Shown: piece after piece, positions 11,201 to 23,088 of the stretch
How the letters are laid out: each line of letters opens with the position of its first letter
Numbering within the stretch: position 1 is the first letter of the stretch
Origin: Syngnathus acus
Lineage: Eukaryota > Chordata > Actinopteri > Syngnathiformes > Syngnathidae
Assembly (NCBI RefSeq): GCF_901709675.1
Contig: NC_051103.1
Span: 6,991,501-7,055,500, forward strand
Reading direction: 5' to 3'
DNA length: 64,000 nt
Notes under the pieces: generated by a model
What the model saw: only the letters and a program-made list of their open reading frames with translations
Databases searched by the model: none
Told to the model about the DNA's origin: nothing
Made by a program: the position numbers and the translations under genes

Positions 11201-13929
11201 ATCACGCTTGAGTTTCACTCATATTCTTTTCGGAGTCACTTGAAGGACTAGATGTTTAGTTTTGATACAAAGCCAAGCTGTCGTTGCCTCTGAAGTAGAA
11301 CGCCCCCTCCCTCCCTCCCTCCCTTCCTCCCGCTCAGCCCATGACATCATCACTCCATTGCCACCGATCAATCAATGGATCCTCGTCACCCCCTCCATCG
11401 CCATCTACCTCCTCGTCGGTGTCGCGGACGTCCAAATAAAGTTCGACAGTGAAAGCATCTCCTCCGAGTCCTTGTGTGCTTTCGTGTGGCACGTGTGCGT
11501 TACTCGTCCATCGACTGATTGATTGCTCGCCGCAAAGACACAAACCCCCTCTCCCACCTCGCCGCATGGATCGTTGCGCCATCACCACGCCCTCATGTCT
11601 GTGTCGAGTGTAAGTGACATCATCATCCATTTTGTCTTTCCTCTCAACTTTCCAATGATATGTCAATGCTGTAAATGTGTGTGCGTAGATGTCTCAAGGG
11701 TGTCTGAAGGTCACGGGACCCGCCTCCCCAAAATCCGAGCGGCGCAGCGCAGCACTCTGACCAGCGTGGTGCAGTTTCTCGGTAAGTCCGAGCCGACCGG
11801 AGGTATTGTGACGGCGCCGAACCGCCACTTTGCATGTCGTTGCAGAGTCCCGTCCGGCGTCGCAGGCGCCGCGCTCGCACCGCACGGCCGGCCTGCAAAC
11901 GCCGCCGCCGCGCCGCCTGCTGTCCTCGCTGCCGCACGGCATGCTGGGAAAGCGCAGCTTCCACCACCACAGCAGGGGAGCCGATCAGGACAGGCGCTCG
12001 GGTAGGCGGCTTCCATGAGAGTGAAATGACACAAGCGCGTCATGCGGCTCTCTCACTGCTATTTCTTGTCTTGCAGAGAATCCCGGAACCACGGGCGGCG
12101 CCTTACTGGTGAGTGAGCAGGCATCCCGTTGAGTCGTATCAAACTTTATTGCATGACGGAGGTGACCCAATTTGCTTCTAGTTCTGTTACCAAATCCATT
12201 TCAAATCATCTCGTTTTCAGAAATGGTTCCACTGAGCTGAGGCTACCAATATAGTTCTGTAATTATCATCATTACGGCAAATCCTAATGGTTTGTGTTTT
12301 TGACAGCATAACGGCCGCAGCGGCGGCGGAAGCACCCGCGGAGGCGTGATGATCCGAAAGCGGCGCCCCAATTGGATCGACGCCCCCGACGACAGCTTCT
12401 TCCTCGTCACCCGGGAGACCAGGTAAGCTAAAGGTGACCCAACGCCCCTCCCGCCGTCTAAAACCATAGTCGTCGCGTTCGAACGCCACGCCAGATTTTC
12501 ACTCCAAACGTCATTTGAATGATTGAATTGAAATGACAAACGTTGCTGAAGGTCCTGTGGGGGGAAAAAACAAATTGTCGCATAAAAACAGAGGCAGCGG
12601 CAAGGGAAGGAGACATGACAAAGGCAAGCAATTTCAAAGCACCGCAACGACAAATCGATCCGACTCTTTATTCAAACTAAACGTCTCAGATGTGTGTTGA
12701 AATGTGCTTCCTCTTAGGTGATCCCAAAATGGTTCTGCAATTCCCCTCTTACCAAAAGGGCTTCCATTTTGGCACCAAATTGCTTTCTTCCCAAATATGC
12801 GTCCTCTTAGGTTACCAAATAAAAGTTCCAATTAAGTAAATACGCTTCCAATTAGCTTCACAAATTGTTCCACTTCAATGACCAAACACGGTTCGTCTTG
12901 GCGTTACCAAATTTACCAAAGCAACCTGGAAGTTCTGAATGTTCTTGTCGGACACAAATCGCCTCCCCTTCATTGCATATATGTGCGGGAGAAAGATGTT
13001 CTTTCATTTAGATGGTGTCTAATTGAGTCATGGTATCAGGCTGCCTCTCGGAGTGCCGCCGCCGGTCAAATTAGCGCCGCTAACTGGTGCAGATGGGCCG
13101 GCGAGGAGCCGTACGTCCTCGGGTCCTGAGTGGAAATGTCATTAGCACATTAGCGAGTGCTTCTGGTCTCACACGGACCACTTTGTGTGTGTGTGTGTGT
13201 GTGTGTGTGTATCGTGGAGGAAGTAATACATGTAAATGGTTGCGATGGCAGAAAAGGCCGCCTCTCGCTAACGACACCGCCGTCTTGGTTTTCTCCTCCA
13301 TCTCTTTCTCCCTCTCTCTCATTCTCTCCCAGCGTGGTGAGCAACGCCGCCAGGCACAGCCGAGAGAGATGGGAGTGAGAGTGAAAGAGAGAGAGCACGA
13401 CGCAAGCTTTAAAATATCGCAATTATACTTCCCATCGACTTAGCGCAAGTGGAACCGTGTTTGGTAACTTTATGGAAGCTATGACTTCAGGCTACTCTTC
13501 AATTCAGTGACCACGTTCGTGACAAAGTTGCTCACTTAAGTGGTCACTGATATGGAATTTTTCTTTGTGCTCACTTATGTGGTAAGCGGAATTGGTGACT
13601 TGTTTTGCTTCCCCAAGAGGAACCGTATTTGTTCAATATGGCCGAACCAATACATCCCAATATCTGGCAAATTGGAGAATTCATTTGAAATCTATATCTG
13701 ATAATTCATGCTGGTTAAGTGACGTGTGTGCATGCTGCACCTCCCCTCCCGCAGGAGGGCCAGGCGGCTCCTGTCGCGTTCGCAGCTTCGGCACGCGTGT
13801 CGGCAGCCCTGCGAGCAGATCACCCTGCGGAGGGCCTCGCAGGCGCCCCCGCCGCAGGGGGTGGTCCTGGGGCCCCCGCACCCGCACCCCAGCTTGAGGA
13901 TGCGAGGCCCCATCGTCATCCACGACTGA
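5214..13929 (+). CDS. mta3: mta3: metastasis-associated protein, NuRD subunit
   Basis: Nineteen coding exons join in frame to 691 aa: 5214-5241, 6340-6407, 7272-7365, 8139-8265, 8346-8409, 8513-8630, 8703-8808, 8877-8976, 9058-9246, 9418-9492, 9567-9625, 9789-9907, 10320-10477, 10795-11014, 11710-11781, 11846-12001, 12077-12108, 12307-12422, 13755-13929. MTA proteins scaffold the nuclear NuRD deacetylase/remodelling complex. The domain order is BAH (from [12 protein letters not shown]), ELM2, SANT ([11 protein letters not shown] to about residue 320), GATA-type zinc finger (CESCY from residue 378, then CRLCVSC), and a C-terminal RBBP4-binding element ([13 protein letters not shown], about residues 612-624). 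[10 protein letters not shown] and [17 protein letters not shown] point to MTA3 rather than MTA1 or MTA2, as does the position beside kcng3. Exon 15 uses acceptor GAAG at 11709, which restores IKAEC-x-x-RLP as in MTA1 and MTA2. Confidence 0.94.
7692..7718. repeat. (ACGC)n microsatellite in mta3 intron 3
   Basis: Six to seven tandem ACGC units form an alternating purine-pyrimidine tract in an mta3 intron. It is a simple repeat with no known role. Confidence 0.85.
10795..11040 (+). CDS. mta3: mta3 short isoform terminal exon (intron read-through)
   Basis: If the donor at 11015 is not used, exon 14 reads on for eight codons (CKSAFNSS counted from the split Cys) to TAA at 11038-11040, giving a 516-aa protein. 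An AATAAA follows at 11181. As I recall it, the human MTA3 short isoform (about 515 aa) ends in the same way, with CKMLLNS after AEC. The short form keeps BAH, ELM2, SANT and the zinc finger but lacks the C-terminal RBBP4-binding region. The isoform is inferred from structure and family memory. Confidence 0.65.
   Translation, partial: EPRSRSHAPRQSNHIPMRNSGSPKSSMKTKQAFLLQATRLTKLARHMCRDVIRLRRAARRPFVPINCGAIKAECKSAFNSS
11181..11186 (+). terminator. Poly(A) signal for mta3 short isoform
   Basis: AATAAA lies 141 bp downstream of the read-through stop and inside the intron of the long form, where it would serve the short transcript. A second AATAAA lies at 11435-11440. Confidence 0.6.
11305..11323. 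repeat. (CCCT)n tract in mta3 intron 14
   Basis: A short pyrimidine-only CCCT repeat lies between the two AATAAA motifs of the putative short-isoform 3' region. Confidence 0.7.
13184..13210. repeat. (TG)13 microsatellite in last mta3 intron
   Basis: An uninterrupted TG dinucleotide run lies in the 1.3-kb intron between coding exons 18 and 19. Confidence 0.9.
13504..13550. repeat. Inverted repeat in last mta3 intron
   Basis: TCAGTGACCAC at 13504-13514 is the exact reverse complement of GTGGTCACTGA at 13540-13550, separated by a 25-base loop. It could form an 11-bp hairpin. No known element was recognised. Confidence 0.75.
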
Positions 13930-14344
13930 AGCGCCCGCTGACCCCCTTCTTTCGCTCTCCACCCGTTTAGTCCTCAACAGCCGCGAGCCACCATGCAATA
14001 CAGACACACGCCTGCAATTTATTAGGTACACCTTGACAATTTGGAGTAGAGGTGCTACATTTGGACTAAAGTACTAATTTGTCTGCCATCTTGTGGCGTC
14101 TATGATTCAACCCCCCCAATTAATCAAATGTTAGGGTTCATCATTGTAGGTGAGCGTGTGTGTATATGTATGTGCCTTGTCATGGCAACAACACGGCAGA
14201 TGAGCCAAATGTAGTTTTTCTTTTTTTTTTTTTAGGAATGGGAATATGAACATTTTGTGTTGATTGTGACTCGTGATCTTGCTTTGTATAAAGTTTTTCA
14301 TTTAAGAGGAGGACGCAGACTTACTAGCCCAGTAGAATCCATCC

Positions 14345-14350
14345 AATAAA
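14345..14350 (+). terminator. Poly(A) signal for long mta3 transcript
   Basis: AATAAA lies about 415 bp after the long-form stop and is the first canonical signal in the 3'UTR. Confidence 0.6.
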
Positions 14351-15120
14351 AAAAAAAATAAATCTAAGTTCAAGTAGAGAAATACACTTTTAAACAACAA
14401 ATTCAAATCTTTTTCGGGTGGGGTCATTCCCCCCCTAATCACAACATTCGGGAGCTACACATCAATAAACACAAATGCCGCAAGCATGGCGCGCCTTCCT
14501 TAGTTCAGATTTGTCCATTCCAGTTTTATTTTCCGGTGAAGTTTCAAAAATGTCATGTTGTCGTCACAGGAGGGCTGATTGATGCTTTTGAGGGCCCTGC
14601 CCCTTTTCCCATCCCATCGAGCGTCGCCTCTGAAATGCAGGCCTCAGCCTACTTTATTAAGATTTTGTTTAGGGAAAAAAAAAAATCAGGCATGACTTTC
14701 AGGTGACCACGAGGGTCCAGTAATTTCTTCAATGAGAATGTTTGTGTTTTCTCGTACATATGTCACGTGTTGAATTCTGAATATGCTAATGACGGTCATA
14801 ATAAAACAAGACTCCTTTACCTTCTCTTGGTGTATTTTTGGCCCTTGGACCCTGTTCCTGATATAGTTTTCCTGTCAAGGTGCAAATGAGAAACATGGAA
14901 AGAAAGAGAACAGTGGAGGGGGGGGTAAAGAGAAGCCAGAAGTCAGTGCAACCTTTCACCACATGTGATTGCTGAAGCAAATGGTGTGACCTACTGCAAT
15001 CAGCCTTCTTCCACCACCACTAGAAAAATGACTGCATGCCAGACAATAGGATTTCCTATGTTATGGGAGCTACTTGAACTAAAAGTAAAATATAAAATAA
15101 ATTATATAGAATAGAATACT

Positions 15121-15800
15121 GCCGGCCAAAAATGCACACACCCGTAAAGCACTGAACCGAAACCCTGCAATTTGAGGGCTTGTGGAGGTTTTGTATTGGT
15201 TTGTCGCCCCCTCGTGGTAAAGGTTTGAAGTACATGCTTAAACCATTAGTGCAAGTGTAATAAATATAATATAATTATAACATAGCTATGATCTAAAATG
15301 TAAAATATAATATAAATAATATATATTATATATTAATAATTTAATATATGTTATGTATAATATATTTAATCTAACAATATGATATATGAGCACATGTTTA
15401 AACCATAAATATATATAAATATAATATAAATTATATTAAAAATGTAGTATATATTATATCATTTAATACTATAATTTATTATGTATGTACGATAAATAAA
15501 AAATACAATTTCATATAATCATAACAAATATAATTATAATCTAAAATGTAAAATAAAATATACTGTAAATATAATATAAATTATGTTAATAATGTAATAT
15601 ATATATAATATATTATCTTAATAATATAATATATATAATATAAGTATATAATATGTATTATATTGTATTTATAATGGTTTAAACGTGTGCTTCAAACCTT
15701 AACCACGAGGGGGCGACAGAGCAATTCAAAACCTCCACCAACCCTCAAATTGAAGGGTTAGGGTTCAGTGATTTACGTGGATGTGTATTTGTGCCCCGCA
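15121..15800. mobile_element. AT-rich foldback element (MITE-like) with long inverted arms
   Basis: Arms at about 15121-15249 and 15673-15800 are imperfect reverse complements, roughly 85% identical by eye. They share CACTGAACC, CAATTTGAGGG, GTGGAGGTTTTG, GTCGCCCCCTCGTGGT and AAGGTTTGAAG. The 420 bp between them is almost pure A/T and has internal direct repeats such as TAATCTAAAATGTAAAAT and AATATAATATAAATTAT. There is no coding capacity and no clear target-site duplication. A non-autonomous DNA-transposon derivative or foldback element is the best guess, and the family is unknown to me. Confidence 0.7.
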
Positions 15801-17539
15801 GCATGGTTCTTAAGAAAGTGAGCGCTGAGAAGAACGACGTGTGCAGTACAAGCCCACTTTTTTACGCTCCTCCACCGACTATATTTATATTTTGTCTTTT
15901 AATGTCCTTTTGCATGTGTGTCTGTCTGTGATGGATTGTGTGTTTTTGGAAAACCCTTTGACCTCTTGCCTCCTTTTGTCACTTTTTTGCAGCTGTTCTA
16001 TTTCCTACTTGTACGTGTGTGTTTGTGTATGTGTGTGTGCTATAAGCCCTAGCAAAGCTGGGAATGAACAAGCAGAAGATTGCAGTAATGACGTGACCCC
16101 GATCTCGGCAGCAGGCTGAAAATGAGAGTGCAGCTCAGTGGGCCTTGTCAGACCCCCCCCCCCAATCCGGTCATGGGGGTATTTAACAGCAGGGTGTGTT
16201 GTCTGTCACATTTTTAGGAGTGCTCCGGATTACATATAACACTTTTAATTTACTCTTCATCTTTTGGAGATGGCCTGAAGACACACACACATTCTGGTGG
16301 ATAAACCAACGACACGCCATCCTCAGCGGGCCACTTTACCGGATGAGAAGGGTGTGTGTATGTGTATGCCAGTGAAAAAAGGGGGACACAACAAGACAAC
16401 AAGACTTTAATATTCGGGATAAGCTGTGATTGAACATCCAGTGAGATCAGAGTAGAATGATCAAATTCTGCCACTGATAATCCCTCATCTTGGAAAATTA
16501 AATACCACTCGGCTGTAACACACTTGCACACACACTCACACAAACGCTTACACTGGCACACAAAAGTGGGTCTTAATCTGACCTGTCTCATCACCCTACT
16601 TGCTTCCTTGGGGACGTGTTCTGATATCTGATGAGTTTTTCATTAACAAGACTCAAATCTAATCCTGCGCGAGGAACATAAAATGACAACGGATAAGCCC
16701 ACATGCGCGCGCACGCACACACACATGTTCATACATAAATATTAGAATTGAGGTTGGAAATTCAATTGAAGCACAGAAAGTTTTAGCCTACCACTGGACT
16801 GCTCAAAACGTCTTTTGCAAGGCATGGCATCATATTGTGCATAGCAGTGATTGCATGTGTGTATGAGTGATAAGGCAGGTCGGGATCAATGTGCAAACTG
16901 TGGAGTGTACAGTACAGCTGCTTGTGCAAAAAGGTGCAAAAGTCAAAAGCGTGACTCCAGCCATTTTCAACATGGGAGCGAGGCGCTTCATTTCTAGTGT
17001 CAGGTACTTCCGGTGTTCCACTGTGTATCGATTCAGAAACTTTTTAAACACACTAAAACTACTCACGCACGTTATATGATCATTTTATGTCTGTTTTAAA
17101 CTAATCTTTGAGGGTTGATTTCCAAATTGCACCCTTAGGAGCGTTGTCGTTGAAGCGCTCGTTTTGAACTCCGCCTCGCCGGTGCAACAAGGTGTAATGA
17201 ACGAGCGTGTTGCGATGCATCAGCTAATAGACCAATGAGCGCGTTGCATTTGGCTAATTGACACGGAAGACAGCAAATTAGCTAACTTCTAGGCTTCGGG
17301 GATTTTCCGACCAATCGACGAGCGCGTACCCAAAATAACACCTCCTCTTCTTCAGCACCCAAAGTCGAAGGAAAGCTCTGCTTGTGGGCCTTTCAATGGA
17401 GGAAAGTGCTGCATTTGTCACTGTTGCATAATATTGCCCACTTCTCCGTCCCCGTTTGTAATTGCATTTTCTTACATTCATTGCTGAGGTGGGATCGAAG
17501 TGGCGTCAAACATGCGTAAAAATCAACGCCATCCAAGCA

Positions 17540-17725
17540 GAGAACCACCGAGAGAGGATTTAACGCCGCTCATCTGAGGCCAACCTCGAATTATTGTTTT
17601 TTCCTCCTCCCTCAACTCTCATCGATCAAATAAGGAAATTTCTCTGAGTTTGCACCGCAGAGCAGCTTTTCGACGACGTCAATACTGCAACGATTGGATC
17701 CCGACTCCCGGAGCGACGGGCAAAC
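17540..17725 (+). other. ppm1b: Probable non-coding first exon of ppm1b
   Basis: A GC-richer stretch ends at GCAAAC followed by GTAAGTAG, a strong donor. The ppm1b coding start lies 2.7 kb downstream, shortly after a CGCCGCAG acceptor near 20398. Mammalian PPM1B also starts translation in exon 2. The left boundary given here is a guess, since no transcript evidence is available. Confidence 0.45.
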
Positions 17726-20410
17726 GTAAGTAGCCCCATGCTAAGTCAGCCTATATGTGTGTGCGTGTGCTAACATATTAGCTTTGCAGTGTCACTATTG
17801 AGTAGGCCTTTGCGCAGCAACATTGGGACCTTTGGAGTAAATTCTGCTTTCATTCTGATTTACTTTGGTCACGCAAACGCGCTTTGGAGGAAGTTAAACG
17901 TTTGTGTTTTCACACCAAGGCCTAGCAGAGTCCGAAAAGCCTTTAGCGTCAACGCGAAGTTTTCAAAGTTACTCATCACCGGTCGCCGTCATAAACAGCC
18001 GCGGCCGCTCCGATTAAAAGCTTATTATAAAAACAGTGGGCATGACGTCAGGGGGGGAGGCGAGCTATTTAGTTTGCGACAAAGCTCTTTTTGCTGGGGG
18101 CAATGACCCCCCAAGGCTGCGGGAAATGATAATCAAGCAGTTTTTTGCAGTCATTGTCAATGGGGAGCAGGTTAGCTTAGCCTCCGGGTTGCAACCGTGC
18201 AGAGATGAAACTTCCACACTGAATATCTGTGAAAAAGAATCATTTTGGCCCCTCTCCCCCAATATTGCGACTGCGATTTAATATGTGATTGTATTTTTCC
18301 ATGGGTCTCTTCCCTTGTATTTAAAAAAAATAAATAAAATAAAAGCAGGCAATTTTCTTCAGTTATTCGACATCAATGTTTCGGTTTTACGCCTTTTGTT
18401 TACGTTGAAATCAAGGCGAATGAGTCCTGATGATATGAAAACGTCACAGAAATGAAGTGTGGCGTAAACATGTCAGTAAATCTGTGGCTTCCCCACTTCA
18501 ACTTTTTGTGAACATGTTTACTGCGCTTAAATACAAAACTCATTTATTAACAAAATAGAATATGCTTGTTATTGGTGTTCCGATCCGATGCTGATCATCT
18601 ATATCGTTTTGGTTGAGCTAATCACTTCACTTGTTTACAATGGTGGTGGACAGCCATAACATCAAATAATAGCTGATATTGTTAGCTCGTCACACATCCC
18701 GACCCTAAATACCACATGTCATTTGCTAACTCGCAGCCATATATTCTGTTTATATATTTAGCAGCATGTTACATTCTGCATTACACACATCGCAAGCCCC
18801 CCGACCGGGTTTTAGGGTGTCTATATTTGGGAAAACCCATAAAATGTCATCTGTATTGTCGCCGGCCTTATCCGCTTGACATGGCGATAACCGTAGAGGC
18901 TGAAGCGCAACTTGAAAAGGTATGATATGCACAAAGCTATTCATTGAATCAAGTTCATGTTGCGGTCATTCATTTGTAAAAGTATCGCTATATGATGCCA
19001 TCGGTTTTCTTGTCCTGGACAGGTGATGTCACCCGGCCGGGCGTGTGCGTCGTCGTACCTTGCTCGCAGGACGAAAGCCGTGATTCAGAAACAAAAGACG
19101 CAAAAAGGGCGTCTTGATGTGTGGTTGACACATCCTGGCTGCTGCGCGAGCAACAAGTTGGTTAGCAAAAAATGCTTTCAGTCACACCTCAAGGCGCCGC
19201 TAACCGTGCCCCGTCTTTAGAGCAACACTCCCCGCGACGTTATGTAATGACCCCCCCACCAATCTACTTCCTTCTTGGTAGTCACAGCTTTTTGGCAGAC
19301 GTGTGCGTCTGGGGGCGGGTTTTGGGGTTGATTCGCGGTCACGGCACGGGTCACAACGAGCCTTTTTTTTTTTTTTTTTGATGGTGGCTTTGCAGCGTTC
19401 CTGGTGTTAGCATGTGCAGCGTGTTTGTTTTGACAGCGCTTGTGTGTGTCTCCATTCAGGGATTGAAAGACAGGATGATGCAATGGCCCTTCCTTCTTCT
19501 CACTTGCAGGGCATGTGTGTGAAACACGGTAGTTGGAGCAGGAGGTTGGGGGGGGGGGGTGTCGCTGAATGAAGTTAAGCCTGGATGTTTGCGCTGCAGG
19601 GTGGCTGGTTGCTAAGCGACGGCTGCGTGTTTGTCTTATTTTTAGCCGGAATCACCGCCGGTGCGAACGTACCAGATTTCTGCGCTCGCGTTCTTCCCGA
19701 CGTCGGGTCGGGAGGAGATTTGTTTTCCACAATGGCGTCGTGGCCCACTGTCCCGCCCTGGCTGTGAAACCCAAAGCGGCTGGGTGTATTAATAGTGTTT
19801 CCTCACACATACACACACACGCACACACATGCACACATTCCAATGAAATCAGTCGTAGTGGCGGCCTTTTTTGGGCACATTCCCGCCGTGTCGCGTGGGA
19901 GGAAGATCATCAGCAAGGGAATCAATACGTCAGATGATAAACCATTCTTTTGGGTATCATAAAGAAAAGTTTTGTGGAAATGTTTTTGTTCAAGTGCATT
20001 CCCTTGCGTTGCCCCAACTTGCCAGGTAGAACTTTGACGGGCTGCTGACGCTGTGGCGTGACACGAGGTTTCCTAGCCAACTTGGCTAATAGCATTAGCC
20101 AGCCCGCGTGGCTCTGTGTGTACTAGAATCGGGGTAATCCCCCCCCCCCTCCAGCTGCGATGCTCGTCTTTTATGATCAGGAACTCTCTCCGTGAGTTAA
20201 GTCGTTAAAAGTGCTTCATCACTTAGGGAGCGCTTTAAGTCCTGCCAAACTGCTGGCATGACTCGAAAAAAAAAAAAAAAAAAAAAGAAGCAAAACAACA
20301 AGCGGATGATTTACAGAAGGCTCTTTCGAATGTCTACTCAGGCAATGTTTTCAACTTAACACGTCGTCGTGTTAAATTTCACACCATTTGCGCCGCAGCT
20401 GTAGGCAGCC

Positions 20411-22484
20411 ATGGGTGCGTTCCTGGACAAGCCGAAGACGGAGAAGCACAGCGCCCACGGCGACGGCAACGGCCTTCGCTACGGCCTGAGCTCCATGCAG
20501 GGATGGCGGGTGGAGATGGAGGACGCCCACACGGCCGTGGTGGGCCTCCCCCACGGACTCACCGACTGGTCCTTCTTCGCCGTCTACGACGGCCACGCCG
20601 GTTCCCGCGTGGCCAACTACTGCTCGGGCCACCTGCTGGAGCACATCTTGTCGGGCGGCGCCGAGTTCAGCTCGGGGCCCGGCTCGGTGGAAGGCGTGAA
20701 GGACGGTATCCGCGCCGGCTTCCTGAAAATCGACGAGTACATGCGCAGCTTCTCGGACCTGCGGCAGGGCCTGGACCGCAGCGGCTCCACGGCGGTGTGC
20801 GTGCTGCTCAGCCCCAGCCACCTCTACTTCATTAACTGCGGAGACTCGCGGGCCGTGCTGAGCCGAGACAACAAGGTGGGCTTCTCCACGCAGGACCACA
20901 AGCCCTGCAACCCCCGCGAGAAGGAGCGCATCCAGAAGGCCGGCGGCTCGGTCATGATCCAGAGGGTCAACGGCTCCCTGGCCGTTTCCCGGGCCCTGGG
21001 GGACTACGACTACAAATGCGTGGACGGCAAAGGTCCCACGGAGCAGCTGGTGAGCCCCGAGCCCGAGGTCTGCGTGCTGGAGCGGGCGGCCCAGGGCGAC
21101 GAGTTTGTGGTGCTGGCGTGCGACGGCATCTGGGACGTCATGTCCAACGAGGAGCTCTGCGAGTTTGTGCGTTCGCGGCTTCTGGTGTGCGAGGACCTGG
21201 AGAAGGTGTGCAACTCGGTGGTGGACACCTGCCTGCACAAGGTGAGCTTTGGAAGATGCTGACTCGCTTCGTTCTGGAACATTTGGGACTTGACGTGTTC
21301 ATTGTCCATTGTCTGTCCCACCCGTAGGGGAGCAGAGACAACATGAGCGTGGTCCTGGTGTGTTTGCCCGGTGCCCCCCAACTCTCCGAGGAGGCCGTCA
21401 AGAAAGAGGAGGAGTTAGACAAATATCTGGAGGCCCGCGTCGGGGGTCAGCACGCCGCCACTTCTTTATGATGCTCAACCGCCGGGAGAAGACTAACCCT
21501 GTCTCCCACTTTTTTTGCAGAGCTCCTGGCCAATTGCGGCGAGGCCGGAACGCCCGACCTGGTGTCCGTGCTGAGGAGCATCGCCACAGAGAACATCCCC
21601 AACCTTCCGCCGGGGGGAGGCCTGGCGAGCAAGTGGGTGACACCATGAAATCATCACAAGTCACGTCAACCTCGCCTTGCTCTGAAGCGACTGTTTCTGT
21701 TTTGCAGACGAAGCGTGATCGAAGCAGTGTACAACAAGCTGAACCCTCACAAAGAAGAAGAGGGGGTGAGTCTGCACTTCTTTCTTCTTTATAAAAACAA
21801 AAACCTCTTCAGCCATGCACACATGCACCCCAACCAGCCTTGCGTGCGTCTTGTCGTCTTGTGCTCTGTACCGTGTAGCTAACGAGCACTTGGCACAAAA
21901 CATTCACTTCATTCGTACACACGACGTAAGAACACATCGCTCGCAGGCTTGTTTTTAAGGTTGTGTATTTGTGTGGGGGGCGGGGCTAATGAGCGTGTGT
22001 GCAAAAGTGTCTCGGTGAGGATGTGTGTTTGTGTTGCGTGGTGTCTGTGCGTTCATTGCAAATATGGCGAAGGGTCCTTGAGTCAGTCTTTTGGCAGGAT
22101 AGTGTATGTGCGTGTACCCCCAGCACAGTCTGATCCCCTGGCGTGTTACCTCAGGCTCGTGCGGGGGGAGAGGAGGAGAGTGAGGAGGGAGAAGGTGGCG
22201 GCGGCGGCGGCGGCGGTGGCCCGGCGGCTCACCTGCTGGAGGCGCTGCGGCAGTTCCGCCTGCACCACCGGGGGCAGTACCACGCCGTCCTGGAGGACTC
22301 CCTGGCCGCCTACCAGCTGCGTCCCGAGGGAGCGGGCCAGCGCACGATGACCGACGGCAGAGGCGGCGACCACGACCACCGGGAGCGAACCGCCTCCCCT
22401 CCCTCGCCCCCGCCCTCACCCGCCGCCGCCGACTCCGACGCCTGCCAGGACGCGCTCGCTCCCGAGTCCGATCCCGCCTTTTGA
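20411..22484 (+). CDS. ppm1b: ppm1b: Mg2+/Mn2+-dependent protein phosphatase 1B (PP2C-beta)
   Basis: Five coding exons, 20411-21241, 21328-21445, 21521-21632, 21708-21765 and 22155-22484, join in frame to 482 aa (human 479). This Ser/Thr phosphatase acts on TAK1, IKK-beta and related stress-pathway kinases. The first exon encodes most of the PP2C fold. The start [12 protein letters not shown] keeps Gly2, which is N-myristoylated in PPM1A/B. Metal-site residues are visible: RVEMED (E37, D38), VYDGHAG (D60), [11 protein letters not shown] and GSRDNMS. The last exon carries a seven-glycine run and the C-terminal helix ([16 protein letters not shown]), then a Pro/Ala/Asp-rich tail. The polyglycine is absent from human PPM1B. 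PPM1A is less likely because of the C-terminal helix and the location beside the SIX and PRKCE genes. Confidence 0.94.
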
Positions 22485-23066
22485 CTCCCGTCTTGACAGA
22501 GCGCTCCTCCTCCTTTCCTCCGTCACGTCGTTCCTCTCAATCAGTGTAGCGTCTGTCTTGTCCGCCTTTTAACACCTGGCGCTGACTTCCCAAACTGCCC
22601 CCCCCGCCCCTTGCCCGCTTGTCACCCAGCCAGGCGGCCATTTTGACCCTCTCCCACACCCTAGTCACAATGGACAGGTCTAAGCGAGGACGATCAGAAC
22701 TGCCATCGCGAACACACTCCACCGCTTTCTTTTCAGACTCGGAACACTTTCTCATTGGTGTGTGTGTGTGTGTTGGTATGCAAGGTTATACTTAAGTTGT
22801 GATGTAAGTGTGTGTTTGAACAGGTGAGCGATGCTGCTGAGATTCTTTTGTCTATAAGCTATTTTTGTAAACTGCAAAATGTCTTGAATGTGTGTGTTTG
22901 TGATTAGCTTTGGGGGCTTTTTGACTGCCCCCCTCAAATTCACCACTTTGAGGTTTCAGTGTTAACGACAACTCCATCCGTGGCACGTTGAACAACACAG
23001 CTAGCGTTCATTTTTCGTGATACACACACAGATTCAGGTCACACGCACGTATACGAGGCACTTAGA

Positions 23067-23088
23067 GTGTGTGTGTGTGTGTGTGTGT
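23067..23088. repeat. (GT)n microsatellite in ppm1b 3'UTR
   Basis: Eleven uninterrupted GT units downstream of the ppm1b stop. Confidence 0.85.

Larger units (their letters stand above)
14351..20410. other. Intergenic and 5'UTR region between mta3 and ppm1b
   Basis: No coding gene is supported over this 6 kb. It contains the AT-rich foldback element (15121-15800), short GT tracts (around 16010-16040 and 16330-16350), a CA run near 16700, a probable non-coding ppm1b exon ending at 17725, poly-T and poly-A tracts at 19363-19379 and 20268-20286, and a G-rich run near 19548. The ppm1b acceptor sits just before its start codon. Confidence 0.55.

Noticed and set aside
20372-21238. 288-codon minus-strand ORF opposite ppm1b exon 1
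   Set aside because: It is the antisense shadow of a GC-rich coding exon. Its His/Val/Ala/Leu-rich product matches no family, whereas the plus strand encodes PP2C.
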